Origin: Mytilus trossulus
Taxonomy: Eukaryota; Mollusca; Bivalvia; Mytilida; Mytilidae
Length of the DNA: 64,000 nt
Assembly: GCF_036588685.1 (NCBI RefSeq)
Contig: NC_086380.1
Coordinates: 36,470,692 to 36,534,691, forward strand
Direction of reading: 5' to 3'
A model generated the notes under the pieces. The model was not told where the DNA came from, did not search any database, and worked only from the letters and a program-made list of their open reading frames with translations. A program made the translations under genes and the position numbers. Shown here in pieces: positions 1 through 12,871 of this stretch; the first letter of the stretch is position 1, and each line of letters starts with the position of its first letter.

Positions 1-97
1 TTATTTGTCTTTATCTTATTTTTAAAATATATTCCTTGGCACAAATATGTCTACCATCAGGTGGTCCAGTGATTACCGTATATTATTCTCTTTGCAG

Positions 98-216
98 GAA
101 TCAATAATATTCTGCATATATTGAAAAAGAAAGAGCTAAGTGATGTTGAACTGGAAAACATTGAAGAGAGAATTGGTTTACCTGATGGAAAGGAACGGGA
201 TATTTGCAATAACTAA
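98..216 (+). CDS. Terminal exon of an unknown gene entering from the left
   Basis: A pyrimidine-rich acceptor (ttctctttgcag) ends at 97. It is followed by an open frame of 38 codons ending in TAA at 214-216, with two bases carried over from an upstream exon outside the window. The peptide is charged (a KKKE run, then ELENIEER) and ends DICNN. An AATAAA at 474-479 could be its polyadenylation signal. I do not recognise the protein; the charged, helix-like stretch could be the end of many cytosolic proteins. Only the splice acceptor, the frame and the polyA signal support it, so it could still be chance. Confidence 0.4.
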
Positions 217-630
217 CCAGGTCCTACACAATTCTAAGTGTTACAATAACAACGGTTGGCACGTTTTAAAAAGATGTAATGTTTGTAAACAAGTGTAGAT
301 GCATGTAAGGCTCGGGTCATGCATTTATATATTTATATTAGGCTTTATAATTTAAATTATGATTCCAGGAATCTATCGATATAAATTGGCTGTTAAGGTT
401 TTAATAAGTTTTGAAATTATATTATACAGAAAAAATGCTTGAAGTAGATCAAATATCAACACAAACATGTTGAAATAAAACTGACGAACAAAACGTTTCC
501 ATTGAGCAAGTTAAGTTCAAGCTTAGATATAACAATGAAATGACAAATTGGATATACAGACTTATGTAAAGATGTTAATATCAGTGAAAATAGACCTACT
601 TCATGTAATTGCAGTAATTCCGAATATATT
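217..630. other. AT-rich 3' flank, no gene seen
   Basis: Between the putative terminal exon and the retroelement remnant I see only AT-rich sequence and the AATAAA at 474-479. The antisense open frame here has no recognisable motif. Confidence 0.5.
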
Positions 631-631
631 T

Positions 632-2458
632 GTGGACCCATTTCCCATGTTATAACAGGATATCTTAACATCGTTCAAGACCGATAGTTAAAATCATTCC
701 TCAGTAAAGGACCTAAATATCGTCCTCCGTCAATTATTAATTGGAATGAGTGTCGTAATATCATCCACGACTCACTCCATACTTATTGTATGAAATCGAT
801 AAAACGGGAAAAAGCTGACAAAAAAATCTTTGGACTCTTTTTTAATTCAGTAATGGAGATAGTTGATATACGGATTCAACATTTTAAAGAACATTTTACT
901 ATTTACAATAACCACAATAAACATATTTCTCGTATCAAACATAAACTAAAAGAACTAGCCAAGGAATTTGTTTTTGTCCCGGCCAATAAAGCTGCTAATA
1001 ATATTATTATTGTTTAACGTAAATTTTACATTGAGGTTCTGTAAAAGGAAATCACCAATTCAACAACATTATAACTGACTCCATTTTCAGAAAACGAAAT
1101 CTGTAACAAACATAAACTTTTTACCACCGCTTTACAAGCAGAGCCAAATACAATGAAAGTCCCAACTATGTATTGGCTTCCGAAGCTACACAAAACCCCT
1201 TACAAATATAGATTTTTTTCGTCTTCAAGCCATTGTTCAACTACTAAATTGTCTATTCTTCTTACCAGCACACTTGGTACAATTAAAAACCTTATAATAA
1301 ATTGTTCAAATAAGGCCTTCGAAAATAGTGGAATAAATAACTTTTGGAGTGTCAAGAACTCGTTGGAAGTACTTGATAAATTGCATGCTTATATTGGTGA
1401 TTTTTATCTGTTCAAAGTTTTGATTTTTCTACTCTGTATACCACATTACCTCACATTCTCATTAAGAAAAAAATCACTCACCTAATTAAATGGGCATTCA
1501 AAAAATCAGAATGTGAATATATATGTTCAAACTCTTTTAGGTCATTTTTAGTAGCAATAAATAAAAAAACTATGTTAATTGGACATGCTTTGATACTATA
1601 TATGCCCTTGAATTTTTACTAGAAAACATTTTAATTCGCTTTGGGGATTCCGTATATCGTCCGATTATCGGAATTCCAATGGGGACTAACTGTGCACCAC
1701 TTATTGCGGACCTCTTTTTGTATTGCTATGAGTTCCAATTTATGACAAAAATAAGCAAAGACCTATCAAAACAACATCTGATAAACAAATTTAATAATAC
1801 TTTTAGATATTTGGATGATATTTTGGCTCTCAATAATGACGACCTCAGTATGTATATTAATGAAATTTATCCTGCTGAACTTACTTTAAATAAAGATAAT
1901 ACTAACAATGACCACTGCCCTTTCCTCGATCTTGATATCTATATCACTACAGGAAAGCTGAATACTAAAATTTATGATAAAAGGGATGATTTTTCATTTC
2001 CTATCGTTAATTATCCGTTTTTAGATGGTGACGTTCCCTTGTCACCATCTTACGGTGTTTATATATCTCAACTTGTACGATTCGCTCGTGTATGTAACAC
2101 TGTTTTAGATTTTAACGAGAGAAATTTATGTATTACTGAAAAAATATTACACCAGGGTTTTCGATATCACAAACTAGTCAAAACATTTACTAAATTTTAT
2201 CATCGGTATAAAGACATCATTCGTAAATATAGCTCAACATGCAGACTTCTTATACGTTCAGGCATTTCACATCCAATTTTTTATGGAAATATTCTTTATA
2301 AAGCACAAAGGTGTCAGTATTCACCTCAGAAACTTACAAAACCTTTGAATAGACTTATTAAGAAGGGATATAATTACGATACTGTTGTCAAGTCATTAAA
2401 GATTGCATATTTTGGCGTTAATATTGAGTCACTGATAAGGTCTTTGCGTCGGAACTAA
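632..2458 (+). pseudogene. Penelope-like retroelement reverse transcriptase, decayed copy 1
   Basis: Pieces of one RT polyprotein lie in order in shifting frames. They are a GHV.TG-like stretch and GPKYRPPS near 640-750, a basic linker at 790-1015 ending in FVFVPANKAANN, the RT fingers motif YWLPKLHK at 1170, a frameshifted STLYTTLPH (motif A region) near 1430, GIPMGTNCAPLIADLFLYC (motif B) at 1670-1730 and the catalytic YLDD at about 1807-1820. A C-terminal block with DLDIYI, KIYDKRDDFSFPIVN and YGVYISQLVRFARVC ends at the TAA at 2456-2458. At least three frame breaks and a stop make it non-coding as a whole. The last 259 codons are still open. No GIY-YIG block is visible upstream, so the copy is 5'-truncated relative to the second copy at 16-20 kb. 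The order and wording of the motifs match the Penelope-like RT family, not LTR or DIRS elements. Confidence 0.85.
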
Positions 2459-3105
2459 ACACATTTATTCTAAAAACAGTTGTTGGCATGACACGAGTTA
2501 TGTTCTTCTCATATATGTTATGATGGTATGATACTAAACCCGTAACGGGAAGGATTGTGCCTGATGTTCATATGATGAAATCATAATCTTTCAGTCAGTT
2601 TAATTAAAGTCTGGAGCTGGCATGTCAGTTAACTGCTAGTAGTCTGTTGTAATTTATGTATTATTGTCATTTTGTTTATTTTCTTTGTTACATCTTCTGA
2701 CATTAGACTCGGACTTCTCTTGAAATGAATTTTAATGTGCGTATTGTTATGGGTTTACTTTCCTACATTGGTTAGAGGTATAGGGGGAGGGATGAGATCT
2801 CACAAACATGTTTAACCCCGCCGCATTTTTGCGCCTGTCCCAAGTCAGGAGCCTCTGGCCTTTGTTAGTCTTGTATTATTTTAATTTTAGTTTCTTGTGT
2901 ACAATTTGGAAATGAGTATGGCGTTCATTATCACTGAACTAGTATATATTTGTTTAGGGGCCAGCTAAAGGACGCCTCCGGGTGCGGGAATTTCTCGCTA
3001 CTTTAAAGACATGTTGGTGACCTTCTGTTGTTGTTTTTTTATTTTGTCGGATTGTTGACTCTTTGACACATTCCCCATTTCCATTCTCAATTTTATTATT
3101 ATTAT
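2459..3105 (+). mobile_element. 3' untranslated tail of the Penelope-like copy 1
   Basis: Noncoding sequence follows the RT stop and ends in a block (ggacgcctccgggtgcggga...cattccccatttccattctc) at about 2970-3100. The same block recurs at 7,133-7,262 and, more decayed, at 37,243-37,355. Recurrence of this block away from any RT body marks it as the common 3' end of a mobile family. The antisense open frame across it is an artefact. Confidence 0.7.
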
Positions 3106-4496
3106 TTTTTTTGTTTTCATATATGTCTGAAAACAAATTTCATTATGTCTGTCACTAGCCACGAGATACATACAAAAATAAATTCATGATTTTTTGTCAA
3201 TCATTTATTAAATTGAAATGGTGAAAAATAATTCGCTTTCATGAACCAATTTTGTTTAAATCTGTCAAATAAGCTACGAAACATCAATGATAAATTTTTC
3301 ACTTTCAAGTGAGAAATTTGACTATATTATCTATTATATGCATTGTTAACGACTTATTATGATTTGGATATGTGTTTAAGTATGTTAAAAATCACATGTG
3401 AGAATTTGAATCACATCGGTGAACATGATTGTGACAGCTAGTGTCGCTTTACATATTTACTCATGTTACTCTTAACGTCATTTGTCTTGAACAATTTTCA
3501 TTAAATAAATTTTCATAATTTTATTGTCATTTTGTTAGCGTGCAAATTATTAACCGAATCTCATTATGTATGTACATGTCCGAAGTAAGTAATTAAGGAA
3601 GTAAGTAAGTAAGACTGTAGTTCGTGGTTGTCGTTTGTTACTGAATATTTTATTTTATTTTATTCAAATTAATGGTACATAAATCAGGCCTTGCATTTTG
3701 ATGGTTTGCATTGATTGCTTTATATATTTCATCTCGGGTCTTTTCGTTATCTGCTATGTGATATGAGTTTTACTTATCATGCTTATTGTTGGTGGCCCCG
3801 AACGGGGATCTGCAATTGTTTTTATCTATGCCTTTTTTATATGAATAAAACAACAACTATTAATAGATAAAATCAAATCGCAAATATGAACCATTTATTT
3901 AATCGACGAAAAACGTTGAATGTGTAATCATTTTCTTTCATTCATCTTTTGATATGAAACATTCGATTTCAATCATTTCTAGTGCCGAAACCTATGGAAC
4001 ACCAGAACTGTCTTAAAGTTAAAATATTGAATGTGTTTTGTCGCTTTGCCTTTAAGTCCTGTCATTTCTTATTTATGTTATATGTGCAGATGTCTTTATT
4101 TCCTGACACTGCATCTCTATGTCAAATAAATTAATTATTTCTTTAAACAACTGTATAATAAGTCATTTCTCAACTTTGTTGTGTGCAATAGACATTACTT
4201 TATGCTTTTTTCAATTTGTACATTCGTTTATATTTTCTCTATGTTGTGTCTATTCCTCTTTTAAATAGATCAGTTAATAATTGCTTCCTGTCACATCTGT
4301 GATTGAAACGCCGAATTTTTCAAACGTTTTCTTTCGATACATTGGTGGTCTATGAAAACCTCATGATGTTATAGTCTAACAACTTTATGGTGTGTTTATA
4401 CATATGTATATCCAGTGAAACAAAATAATACACCATGCTATAGTTCATATGCGTTTTGTCGGACAATTGATTCTCACTGTTTAGCATTCATTACGT
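3106..4496. other. AT-rich spacer, no gene seen
   Basis: I see no motif-bearing frame or splice-bounded exon. The only pattern is a short (aagt)n stretch near 3,590-3,612. Confidence 0.5.
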
Positions 4497-5018
4497 CATG
4501 TGTAAATGCCTATAATATTATGTGCAATCACATATAACGTTATGTGCAAACAATTTATACGTTTTTCGAAACCTCGTTTATGTTATGTGCAAAAATCGTT
4601 TACGTCATGTGCAAACACCTATTACGTTATGTGTCAATGCCTATTACATTTTGTGCAAACACACTATAACGTTATGTGGCAACACCTATTGCGTTATGTA
4701 TAACACCAACATGTATTTTATTATGTGCAAACACCTAATACGTTATGTGCAAACACCTATTGCGTTATGTATAACACCTATTGCGTTATGTATAACACCT
4801 ATTGCGTTATTTATAACACCTATTGCGTTATGTATAACACCTATTTCATTATGTGCTAACACCTTTTACTTTATGTGCAAATACCTATTAGTAGGCTATT
4901 ACATTATGTGCAAACACCTATGACGTTATATGCAAATACATATTACATTATGTCCAAACATCTATTACGTTATGTGCAAACATCTATTACGTAATGTGCA
5001 ACCATCTTTCTATTACGT
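4497..5018 (+). repeat. Minisatellite with a 21-24 bp unit
   Basis: About 23 tandem, imperfect copies of a unit like acgttatgtgcaaacaccta run through the segment. The centre (4,745-4,850) is homogenised to a variant, gcgttatgtataacacctatt, repeated four to five times. The long open frames here read as reiterated 'LCxNTYYVM'-like peptides and are a by-product of the repeat. Confidence 0.9.
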
Positions 5019-6090
5019 TCTGGTAAATCCTTGTTTGACACAGATTAAAACACAACGCAGCGCATCCATGATATTCATTTTGAAAATAAGGAAAATTACA
5101 AGTTTGAGCTTTCTAAAAATAACTGTGGACTACTCCGCTGTAGCCTTATTGAAGGTAGTATGTGTGTATCGGGTTGTTGATTTAGTATTGGAAATGAGAC
5201 CATTTCATTGTGTTGGATATTTATCCGCCAGATGTTAGACCTTTTTAAAGGGGGATATTTCTAATATTTTTAAAAACCGATTTATTTACAATAACAAAAT
5301 AAACAACAATTAAACATGTTTTGTTTTTAGATTGCAGTATAAAGACAATACTAGTGGTTTGACTTGTCATATCAACGATATCAGGATTCGTCCCGAAATG
5401 GGGAAATAGCTCGATAGAGCTTCGCATTTCCCCGTTTCTAAGCCTCATCCTTATATAGTTGATATATCAAGGCGATACACTATTATTGTCTATATAACTT
5501 GTACAAAAACCTTCATAATTTGTACAAACTGGCACTTGTTCACAGCACATATCTTCATATTTAAGCTCAAATCCCATAGTAGAACATAAATCTTCTTAAT
5601 AATATTTTTGAACCCCTAAAGTTATGGCGAGCTTCGAATTTGCATATGGTTTGTCATCTTTTAATCTACTGTTTAAAGAAGCTAATGGATAACATTTATC
5701 ATCCATCTCAAGACTAAAGATTCTCTCTCATGCTTATTGTAAATCAAGAATGTTTACCCATATCATATGTTACATCTGAAAGATCATTTAATAACAATTC
5801 GTACTTGAACTTTTTTGATATTTAAAATATAATTTGGAATTTTTAAGTTGTACATACATATTCGTTTTAGAACACGAAGGCTAACAATATAAAGTGTGTA
5901 TAGACATTTCTAAAAGGTTTGATCGGTCTGCAGGATATAAGTGGATTTCAATCCTTAGTTTACGTTACGGAATATTTTTCGATGGAATGGCAATGGAAAT
6001 ACACCTAGTTCATACTTTATCATACCCTATAAAGTACGTGTTTAATGCGTAAGTTGAAAACCAACTTACCGTTTGCGATTTGTTTAATCG
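5019..6090. other. Spacer with one strong hairpin
   Basis: No gene is seen. The one structured item is the nested hairpin at 5,395-5,438 (listed separately). Confidence 0.5.
5395..5438. repeat. Compact nested hairpin
   Basis: GAAATGGGGAAAT pairs with ATTTCCCCGTTTC (one mismatch). Inside it, AGCTC pairs with GAGCT around a GATA tetraloop. It may be a small transposon end or a fold in an unrecognised transcript. Confidence 0.5.
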
Positions 6091-6091
6091 A

Positions 6092-6218
6092 TATAAGAAG
6101 ATGTGGTATGAGTGCAATTGAACCAACTCTCCATCCAGGTCACAATTTATAAAAGTAAACAGGTATAGATCAAAGAACGGTTTTCAACACGGAGCCTAAG
6201 ATTAAAAAGGGGATAAAC
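6092..6218 (-). mobile_element. Inverted solo tail of the 'gagccaaggctccgtgtt' repeat family
   Basis: On the minus strand this reads 'aggctccgtgttgaa...gtttactttta...ggatggagagttg...cacatcttctta'. It matches plus-strand copies at 11,092-11,356, 20,256-20,570 and 40,957-41,100. No RT body is attached. Confidence 0.75.
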
Positions 6219-7132
6219 TTGTATTTATTTCATAAATATGTGATTTAAAATCGTTACAAATATTTATAATTGTATTTGCATAAAAATAATTGTGAGGCAC
6301 TCCAATATCAGGTTTGTTACTGTTTAAAATACATCAAATATGAATTCACATGCTCTCCGTGACAATGTTAAAAGAGTGCATCAATGAAAAGATCAATATG
6401 ACTGTTAATGTTAATATAGTTATTTTACGTTTGTACGCACAAGTTCCCACGTATGATCTCTTTGTTTCATCTCAAATAAGAAAAATCTGTGAAATGTAAC
6501 AAGAATTAAAACACAGGAAAGTGACGAAAACTGAATTCGGAGGAAGACCTTGAGTGAAGGTAGGGGTTGTGCATAAATTAAGTATAAATTTAACTCTAAG
6601 GTTCGGGCCATATACATGTTGATATCACCTTTCCGTTGTAGGATACAGTGTTCACGATACTTCATGCTAAAAGTATTAGCTGCAATTGGAGTTCATATGG
6701 AAAATTGCAATGTCTATGTTTACAGATTTGAAACCTTTAATGGTTGGTACATACTAATAACTAGGCATCCGAAAATAATGATGCATACATTTCCCTCGAA
6801 AAACGGTAATTTTGGTAGAGGCTACTATTTTTCTTGGAAAAAAGTACCTAGAATACTATTTGTAGCTCCCTCAAGCTACAGAACGACATTTTTTAGCAAA
6901 AATTCTGCGTGACGATTTTGTGATACCATTTGGGGTCATAGAGGACCAGATTTACTAGTCATTGGTTTTGTGTTGAAATATAGGCGTTGTCTCCATTTCG
7001 GAAGTCAACCAATATGTAATCTACACGAACGAGAGACAACAAATACTGATTAAACGATAAAAAATTGACAGTAAATATTTAATCCAACGCATTGCTTTAA
7101 ATTGGGATAAAAACGTATATGAATATATACAT
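6219..7132. other. Spacer, no gene seen
   Basis: A 98-codon open frame lies at 6,616-6,912. It has no motif I recognise, no splice context and no repeat homologue in the window, so I do not call it a gene. Confidence 0.45.
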
Positions 7133-7262
7133 AAAGGACGCCTCCGGGTGCGGGAATTTCTCGCTACATTGAAGACCTGTTGGTGACCTTCTGCTGTTTT
7201 TTTTTTATTTGGTCGGGTTGTTGTCTCTTTGACACATTCCCCATTTCCATTCTCAATCTTAT
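7133..7262 (+). mobile_element. Solo 3' tail of the Penelope-like family
   Basis: This is a near-identical match to the block at 2,970-3,100 (ggacgcctccgggtgcggga through cattccccatttccattctc). There is no RT sequence directly upstream, so it is a severely 5'-truncated insertion. Confidence 0.8.
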
Positions 7263-7598
7263 GAAATTATTTTTATCAAATAAATCTCACTGAATTATTA
7301 AAGGTACAGATTTTTTTTAATTAAAAGGCGGATAGAGGGTTACCCAAGGCATCGGAAAAACATTTTATATCATAGGATATCATAGGATATCAGCATCATT
7401 GTCGACATTGCTTCGTTCCCCGTACTCCAAACTACTATATTCTTATAGAAAGTATTTAAAAAAGTATCTATGTTATGAACCTAGTCGTCGAAACGACACC
7501 CTGATGAGGCTAATGAATAATTGTCCATGTGCACATAATGTTAGTAAATAGTTTTTATCTGAATACTCGATTTTCCTTGTTTTCCTTGTTATGATTTT

Positions 7599-8010
7599 AT
7601 GTACTCAGAAGAACTTCTCAAGAAGAAAGAGGAGAAGTTTGCATTCCGCTTTACAGATAATGTTCTCTTTCTAAATAATACAAAGTTAGGTGACTATGTT
7701 GAACGAATCTATCCCATCAAACTAGAGATAAAGGATACTACAGCTACAGTTAAGTATGTCTTATATCTTGACTTACATCTTGAAATTGACAATGAGGGTC
7801 GGTTGTCGGTTGAAAACAAAACTATATGACAAAAGAGTTGATACCAGCTTTCCAATTGTGATCTTTCCGTTTTTATGTAGCAAAATTCCAGCACCGCCTG
7901 TAGACGGAGTATATATCTCCCAATGATGCCATATTCCCGGGCTTGTATTTTATATAATGAATTCCGTGATGGAGGATTGTTCCTCACAAAGAAGCTATTA
8001 AACCAAGAGT
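7599..8010 (+). pseudogene. Reverse transcriptase C-terminal fragment, second retroelement family
   Basis: An open frame contains FTDNVLFLNN, then ERIYPIKLEIKDTT and LDLHLEIDNEGRLS. After a frameshift at about 7,820 come LYDKR, SFPIVIFPF and DGVYISQ. The same succession (LNN...YP.EL...LDL...KIYDKRDDFSFPIVN...YGVYISQL) occurs in the Penelope-like RTs at 1.7-2.4 kb and 18.9-19.5 kb. The sequence is clearly divergent from both, so this is a relative and not a copy. The catalytic YLDD-equivalent is only partly present at the start (FTDNV). Downstream codons degenerate into stops. Confidence 0.75.
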
Positions 8011-8082
8011 TCCAAAGGTTGTAGTTGAAATCAACCTTTCAGTAATTTGACGGACGTCATGTCACGAGTTGGTTGACCGTTA

Positions 8083-8480
8083 TTGAATAACTACGTACTT
8101 CACAGATATCGAATATGTTACTTATGTCGTATATATGTTACTTATGTCGTAACTACAGTACCTTCCTATTTCACCGAATTATATGTTACTTATGTCGTAA
8201 CTACAGTACCTTCCTATTTCACCGAATTAGATTTTTTACCGGATTTGCAATTACACTTCGGGTGCTGCATGCGGAGCAGGATCAGCTTACCCTTCCAGAT
8301 CACCTTAGATCACCCCCAGTTTTTGGTGGGGTTCGTGTTGCTTTGTCTTTAGTTTTTTCTATGTTTTGTCTTCTGTACTTTTATTTGTCTGTTTGTCTTT
8401 TTATTTTTAGCCATGGTGTTGTCAGTTTATTTTCAATCTATGACTTAAACTGTCCCTCTGGTATTTTTCGTCCCTCTTTT
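8083..8480 (+). mobile_element. 3' tail of the second RT family, with an internal duplication
   Basis: The tail follows the RT fragment. It contains a tandem duplication of about 50 bp (atatgttacttatgtcgtaa...cctatttcaccgaatt) at 8,113-8,226. It then has a block from 'gcggagcaggatcagcttac' through 'agccatggtgttgtcagttt' to 'tcgtccctctttt'. The last part recurs at 37,358-37,560 and inverted at 13,934-14,048. Open frames across it are artefacts. Confidence 0.75.
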
Positions 8481-10850
8481 GAGCTTTCTTCGAAGTATTT
8501 TATCGAGATGCATCTTTGTATGTTCATCATTGCACGAGGACAAACATCATTTAAAATCTACACATATTACTCTAACAGATAACCTGACACCCAATTCAAT
8601 AAGCGCATATACAACACACACCGCATGTCCATTAGTGTTTACAATAGCCACAATTATCTACGGTAAAGGTTCTAGTAGTGCTGAAAAACACACCATTGTC
8701 ATGACACCTTGTAATATTATTTATACCTGTAAATTATAATAATGTAGAAAACATCTCATATGTTTCATATTGAAGAGACAATGAACTGTGTCAATAATTT
8801 ATCGTTCGTTAGTACGAATTCATTGTGAAAAAATTAAGTGAGAAACATTTAGAAAATATTTCTTCTCTCATCATAACTGAATAAAGTAACCGCCCAATTT
8901 CTAAATATAATTTCTATTGTTCATATACTGTATAACTATTCTCGGAAAACTAAGATTGCAAGTTCATACCCCGAACGATGCAGTTCCATTCAGCTACAAT
9001 GTACACTCTTTATTGACTACAGTTGTCACTTTTTCCGTCGAAGTTTTAAGGGTTTTATCCAGCTACTACAGCTTTCCCGAACCAATATAAACTTGGCGAA
9101 TATAAGTCAAACATGATGAAATTGGTATTTAACATGTTTAACATTAACCAAAAAATAACTCCATCAACCTTATTTCAAAAATAAAAATAAAACGTTTAAA
9201 GGTTGTGGATTAACCTTCTTATGATAATTAGGAATAGATAACATTTTCTATTTGAAATCCAAGGATATATAAGTACCTATACAAGTAAAAAGCTATTTGG
9301 CCAGTTATAGTTAAACTTGTAGTCTCAATCGTGAATTAACTGTAGTATACAAGTGAAAATATAAGAGAGTTGTAAAAGAATTATGCATGTACACATATTT
9401 GGTCTGAACACCTTTTCGCACGATACAAAATGTGCGTTGGTGAATGATTTACGCTCCGATGGTATTACAAACAGAAACATTCAATATATAGACATTGTTA
9501 GTAATAAACATGTAAGCTAGACAGGCTGCATATTGTATTCATCATGTTTATAAATATGTGAATGTAGGTCTTGATAATTTAAAGATGATTCAATAGTAGA
9601 GTACATTGTGTAGTGTATGAACGTACATGTAGTTGAATGCCCTATAGTTAGTTGTGTGATAGATAATAATTGAACTTTTGTATAAAAGAAAATGGCAGGT
9701 AACGATTTCTGATAATGTATGTTGTCTTATAAACACCAATTAAACGAACAGTTGATCTAAATAGGTTGTTACAGGATATATATACGAGGTCATCTTTACC
9801 ACAAAATGTATGCATGTACTGCATGAATCAACTTGATTTTCCAGTTTCCATTAACTAGACCAAAAACCTGACATCGAACTATGTGAACCAGACTGCCTCT
9901 TGTTTAGCCAAACCACCATATTGAAAAGGTGGTGGTTGTGTTCGTATGAATTGGATGTATACATTTCAAAGATAAATCATACACAAGTTCATTCATATTC
10001 AAATTATTACATATGGCTTTTATACTACCTCCACCATATCATTTGTTTTCATTCTATTCTGACAGGGAAAGACAACTGCTTAAGTTGATAATACATCGGT
10101 TTCTTTTAAGTCTCAAGTAGTTTCATCTACAGCGATCACTTTCCTGTCAACATTCAGATTGTAAGTTAGAACCCCGCACGTGGCAGAAGCGTTCAACCCC
10201 GATTTAAATTGACTAGGGTTGCCAGTTTTTTGCCCAACTTCATCTGTTTACCATGTTTTTATTAATTGGTAATCGTCTTCACATATTCAGTTTACAAATT
10301 ATCAAAATTTTCCGAGCAAGTATTTACACTAAGATTGCCAATTTCATACATCAGGAATGCCTTTGTATAACCGAACTTAACTATGTGGAAATTGTTCATA
10401 AATATAATATACTGTGAACGAATTGTTGATTTTAGTCTGGCTGTTGAAAAAAGTATTGATGTCCAGAACTAAAGTTCCCTGTTTTGGATTTACCAGTAGC
10501 TGAGGGTGAATTCGTCGAGTTTTAGACATTTGTTTGGTAGACCTGAATTATATCCGATAATGATGGGCACTTGAACAACTGCTAACTCTTTTTCATAAAA
10601 GAAATATACAGTTTCACCTAATCGGTGGTTACACTCATTTTCGCCAATATACCACTGTTACGTCATATACAGCTGCTAAAAAAAAGTTTTCACGAAGTTA
10701 ATTTTACGGATTCGTAATCTTCATCGAATAGAAAACATATGAAATTGCTTTCTCATTCTTAATGGCCATTTGTAAAAAAGTAACTTGTATCCTGTGTCGA
10801 TGAATCAATGTCTTTCCTTGCTTTTATACCTCTGTAGAGGTCCGTTTGCA
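8481..10850. other. AT-rich spacer, no gene seen
   Basis: Several short open frames occur, none with a recognisable motif, splice context or homologue elsewhere in the window. Confidence 0.45.
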
Positions 10851-11078
10851 ATACCATACAATACAATGCAACACAACACAACACAATGCAATACAACAAA
10901 ATTCAATACAATATAATACAATACAATACAATATAATATAATACAATATAATACAATACAATACAATACAATGCAATACAATACAATACAATACAATACA
11001 ATATTAAATACAATACAATACAATACAATACAATACAATACAACACAACACAACACAATACAAATACAATAAAATACA
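10851..11078 (+). repeat. Pentanucleotide (ACAAT/CAATA)n microsatellite
   Basis: About 225 bp of imperfect 'caata' repeats. A five-base period read in threes gives a five-residue repeat (VLYCI) on the minus strand, which explains the long antisense open frame. Confidence 0.95.
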
Positions 11079-11091
11079 AAACAATTCCATT

Positions 11092-11356
11092 TGAATATTT
11101 AAACCCGCTGCAATTGTTTGCACCTCTCCGCAGTCAGCAATCTGACGTTTGTTGAGGTGGTGCTTAAGTTTTTCTAGTATTTTATATAGATTAGACTGTT
11201 GGTTTTCCTGTATAAATGGTTTAACACTAGTAATTTTTGGGTGTGAGCCAAGGCTCCGTGTTTAAGATCGTACTTTGACCTATATAGGTTTACTTTTCTA
11301 AATTGCGACTTGGATAGAGAGTTGTCTCATTGACACTCATACTACATCTTCTTATT
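11092..11356 (+). mobile_element. Solo tail of the 'gagccaaggctccgtgtt' family
   Basis: It runs from 'aaacccgctgcaattgtttg' through 'gtgagccaaggctccgtgtt' to 'actacatcttctta'. It parallels 20,256-20,570, which forms the 3' end of the longer Penelope-like copy. Confidence 0.8.
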
Positions 11357-12871
11357 TCAATGAACATGCTGTGTGATCAGACGAATTGCGTGTTTTGTAA
11401 GTAGAACAATCGACGGGAAAAAATATACCAAACAAGACATTCGATCTAATTTTATAAAAAAATGACACAGTATTGTACAAGGCTGGAGAAAATATTTTGT
11501 AGACAATGTATTCGATCTACATTTTTTGTACGTCTCGAAGCATCTAAAAGGACAGTAAATCTTTTATTTAGTCCCGATTTGTCGAGAATGAGGGTCTGAT
11601 GTCTTTGCCAGTTTTAATTCAAGCTTATGTATTGGTGTTGTGTTTCTTTTCTCTGGTCATGTTGGCGTATTTATAGATAAGTGATAAGTATTATCTCTGA
11701 TAATTCTTCTGATAGTTAGACTACTCTATCTATTTCCTAACCAGTTTTCATATGCTGATTATCAATGAGGTCATTTGATTCGTCATTTATATTTAGATCA
11801 CTGATGATATCGTCGCAATCGTTTCTATAATAACTTTTAACGCGTCTCTTTTAGTTTAAGGGTCACGTATGCATTGTGTGTTGTAACTAAAGGGTCGACG
11901 TTTAACCTGAAGACAAGGGGTTTTAATTTCGTTTTCGTCTTTATGTTTATCACCAGATATGGTTTATTTCAATCGGTTTTTCAGTTTCGGTGTCATGTCA
12001 TCAGTTTCATCAGCCTAGTGTCCTTCTTTACCATCAGTGCTTCAATGGACCCTCTTGACGTGGCTGTTCAGATGTCAGATTTGCTTACTTGTTTGTATTG
12101 AAAAAGCACACCTCACAGAATAGCTTGGAAGCTGTAGACACATTCACGTGGCGATTTTTATCTTCCTTGTTTCCAAATTCAAGAGTGTAGAATGGATATT
12201 GAATTATTTAATCTTGTGCAACACAACTTTCCTCAGAGTTTAAGTCTAAGGCATCATTTCCTTCTAAAATACAGAAATAGACAATCAAGATTAATCATGA
12301 ACAGTAAAAAAAAATGCATTTTTTTATGTGCATTAAAAAATTGTATCTCAAATTAAAGATACATCTTAACACTTATTGAACACAGTCGTACTTCAGTCAT
12401 ACAGCTTTACAACGCTTCCTCTTTTCACGTTCATGGTTATTTTTTGGGCACATAAATTATACAAATCTTAGGGATTCTCTGAAACAGTTTTTATTAAACA
12501 GTGTGGTAACACCTATTGTGTCAAGTGGGGTCTTACATGACAAAGTCAAAAGGGAAAGAACTATTATATATATTTATATATATTTTTTCATCAATCGTCA
12601 AAATGACACACCTCACTGAAAGTTCAAGAGAGGCGAAACATACCAAATGCACATGTACTGTCATAATTCGAAAAGGTACGTACAACACCATGACAAGAGA
12701 CCAAAAAAAAAACATCACTGAACATAAAAAAAATTCATTCATTTATTCTACATCATACATGAAACCACGAGAATATGATTGTTCATTTGAATTTTTTTTT
12801 CTGCTAGTCTTTCTTAACGTCTTTCATTGACAGGTTTTTTTATGAGCTTAAACAGTGGTTATTTTTTGCAG
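11357..12871. other. Upstream or 5' intron region of the METTL27-like gene
   Basis: The first coding exon(s) of the methyltransferase gene should lie here or further upstream, but I could not identify a start exon. The open frames at 11,874-12,101 and 12,516-12,830 have no motif. Confidence 0.35.

Noticed and set aside
2954..3136. 60-codon minus-strand frame ending RNSRTRRRPLAGP
   Set aside because: Antisense of the recurrent retroelement 3' tail (same tail at 7.1 kb).
4506..5238. Three overlapping plus-strand frames with repeated LCANTYY-like text
   Set aside because: They follow the 22-bp minisatellite; no start context, splice signal or composition of a real protein.
8083..8582. Overlapping 89- and 155-codon frames
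   Set aside because: They lie in the tail of the second RT family; the repeated peptide comes from the 50-bp duplication.
10805..11056. 83-codon minus-strand frame reading VLYCIVLYCI
   Set aside because: Direct consequence of a five-base microsatellite; no gene.
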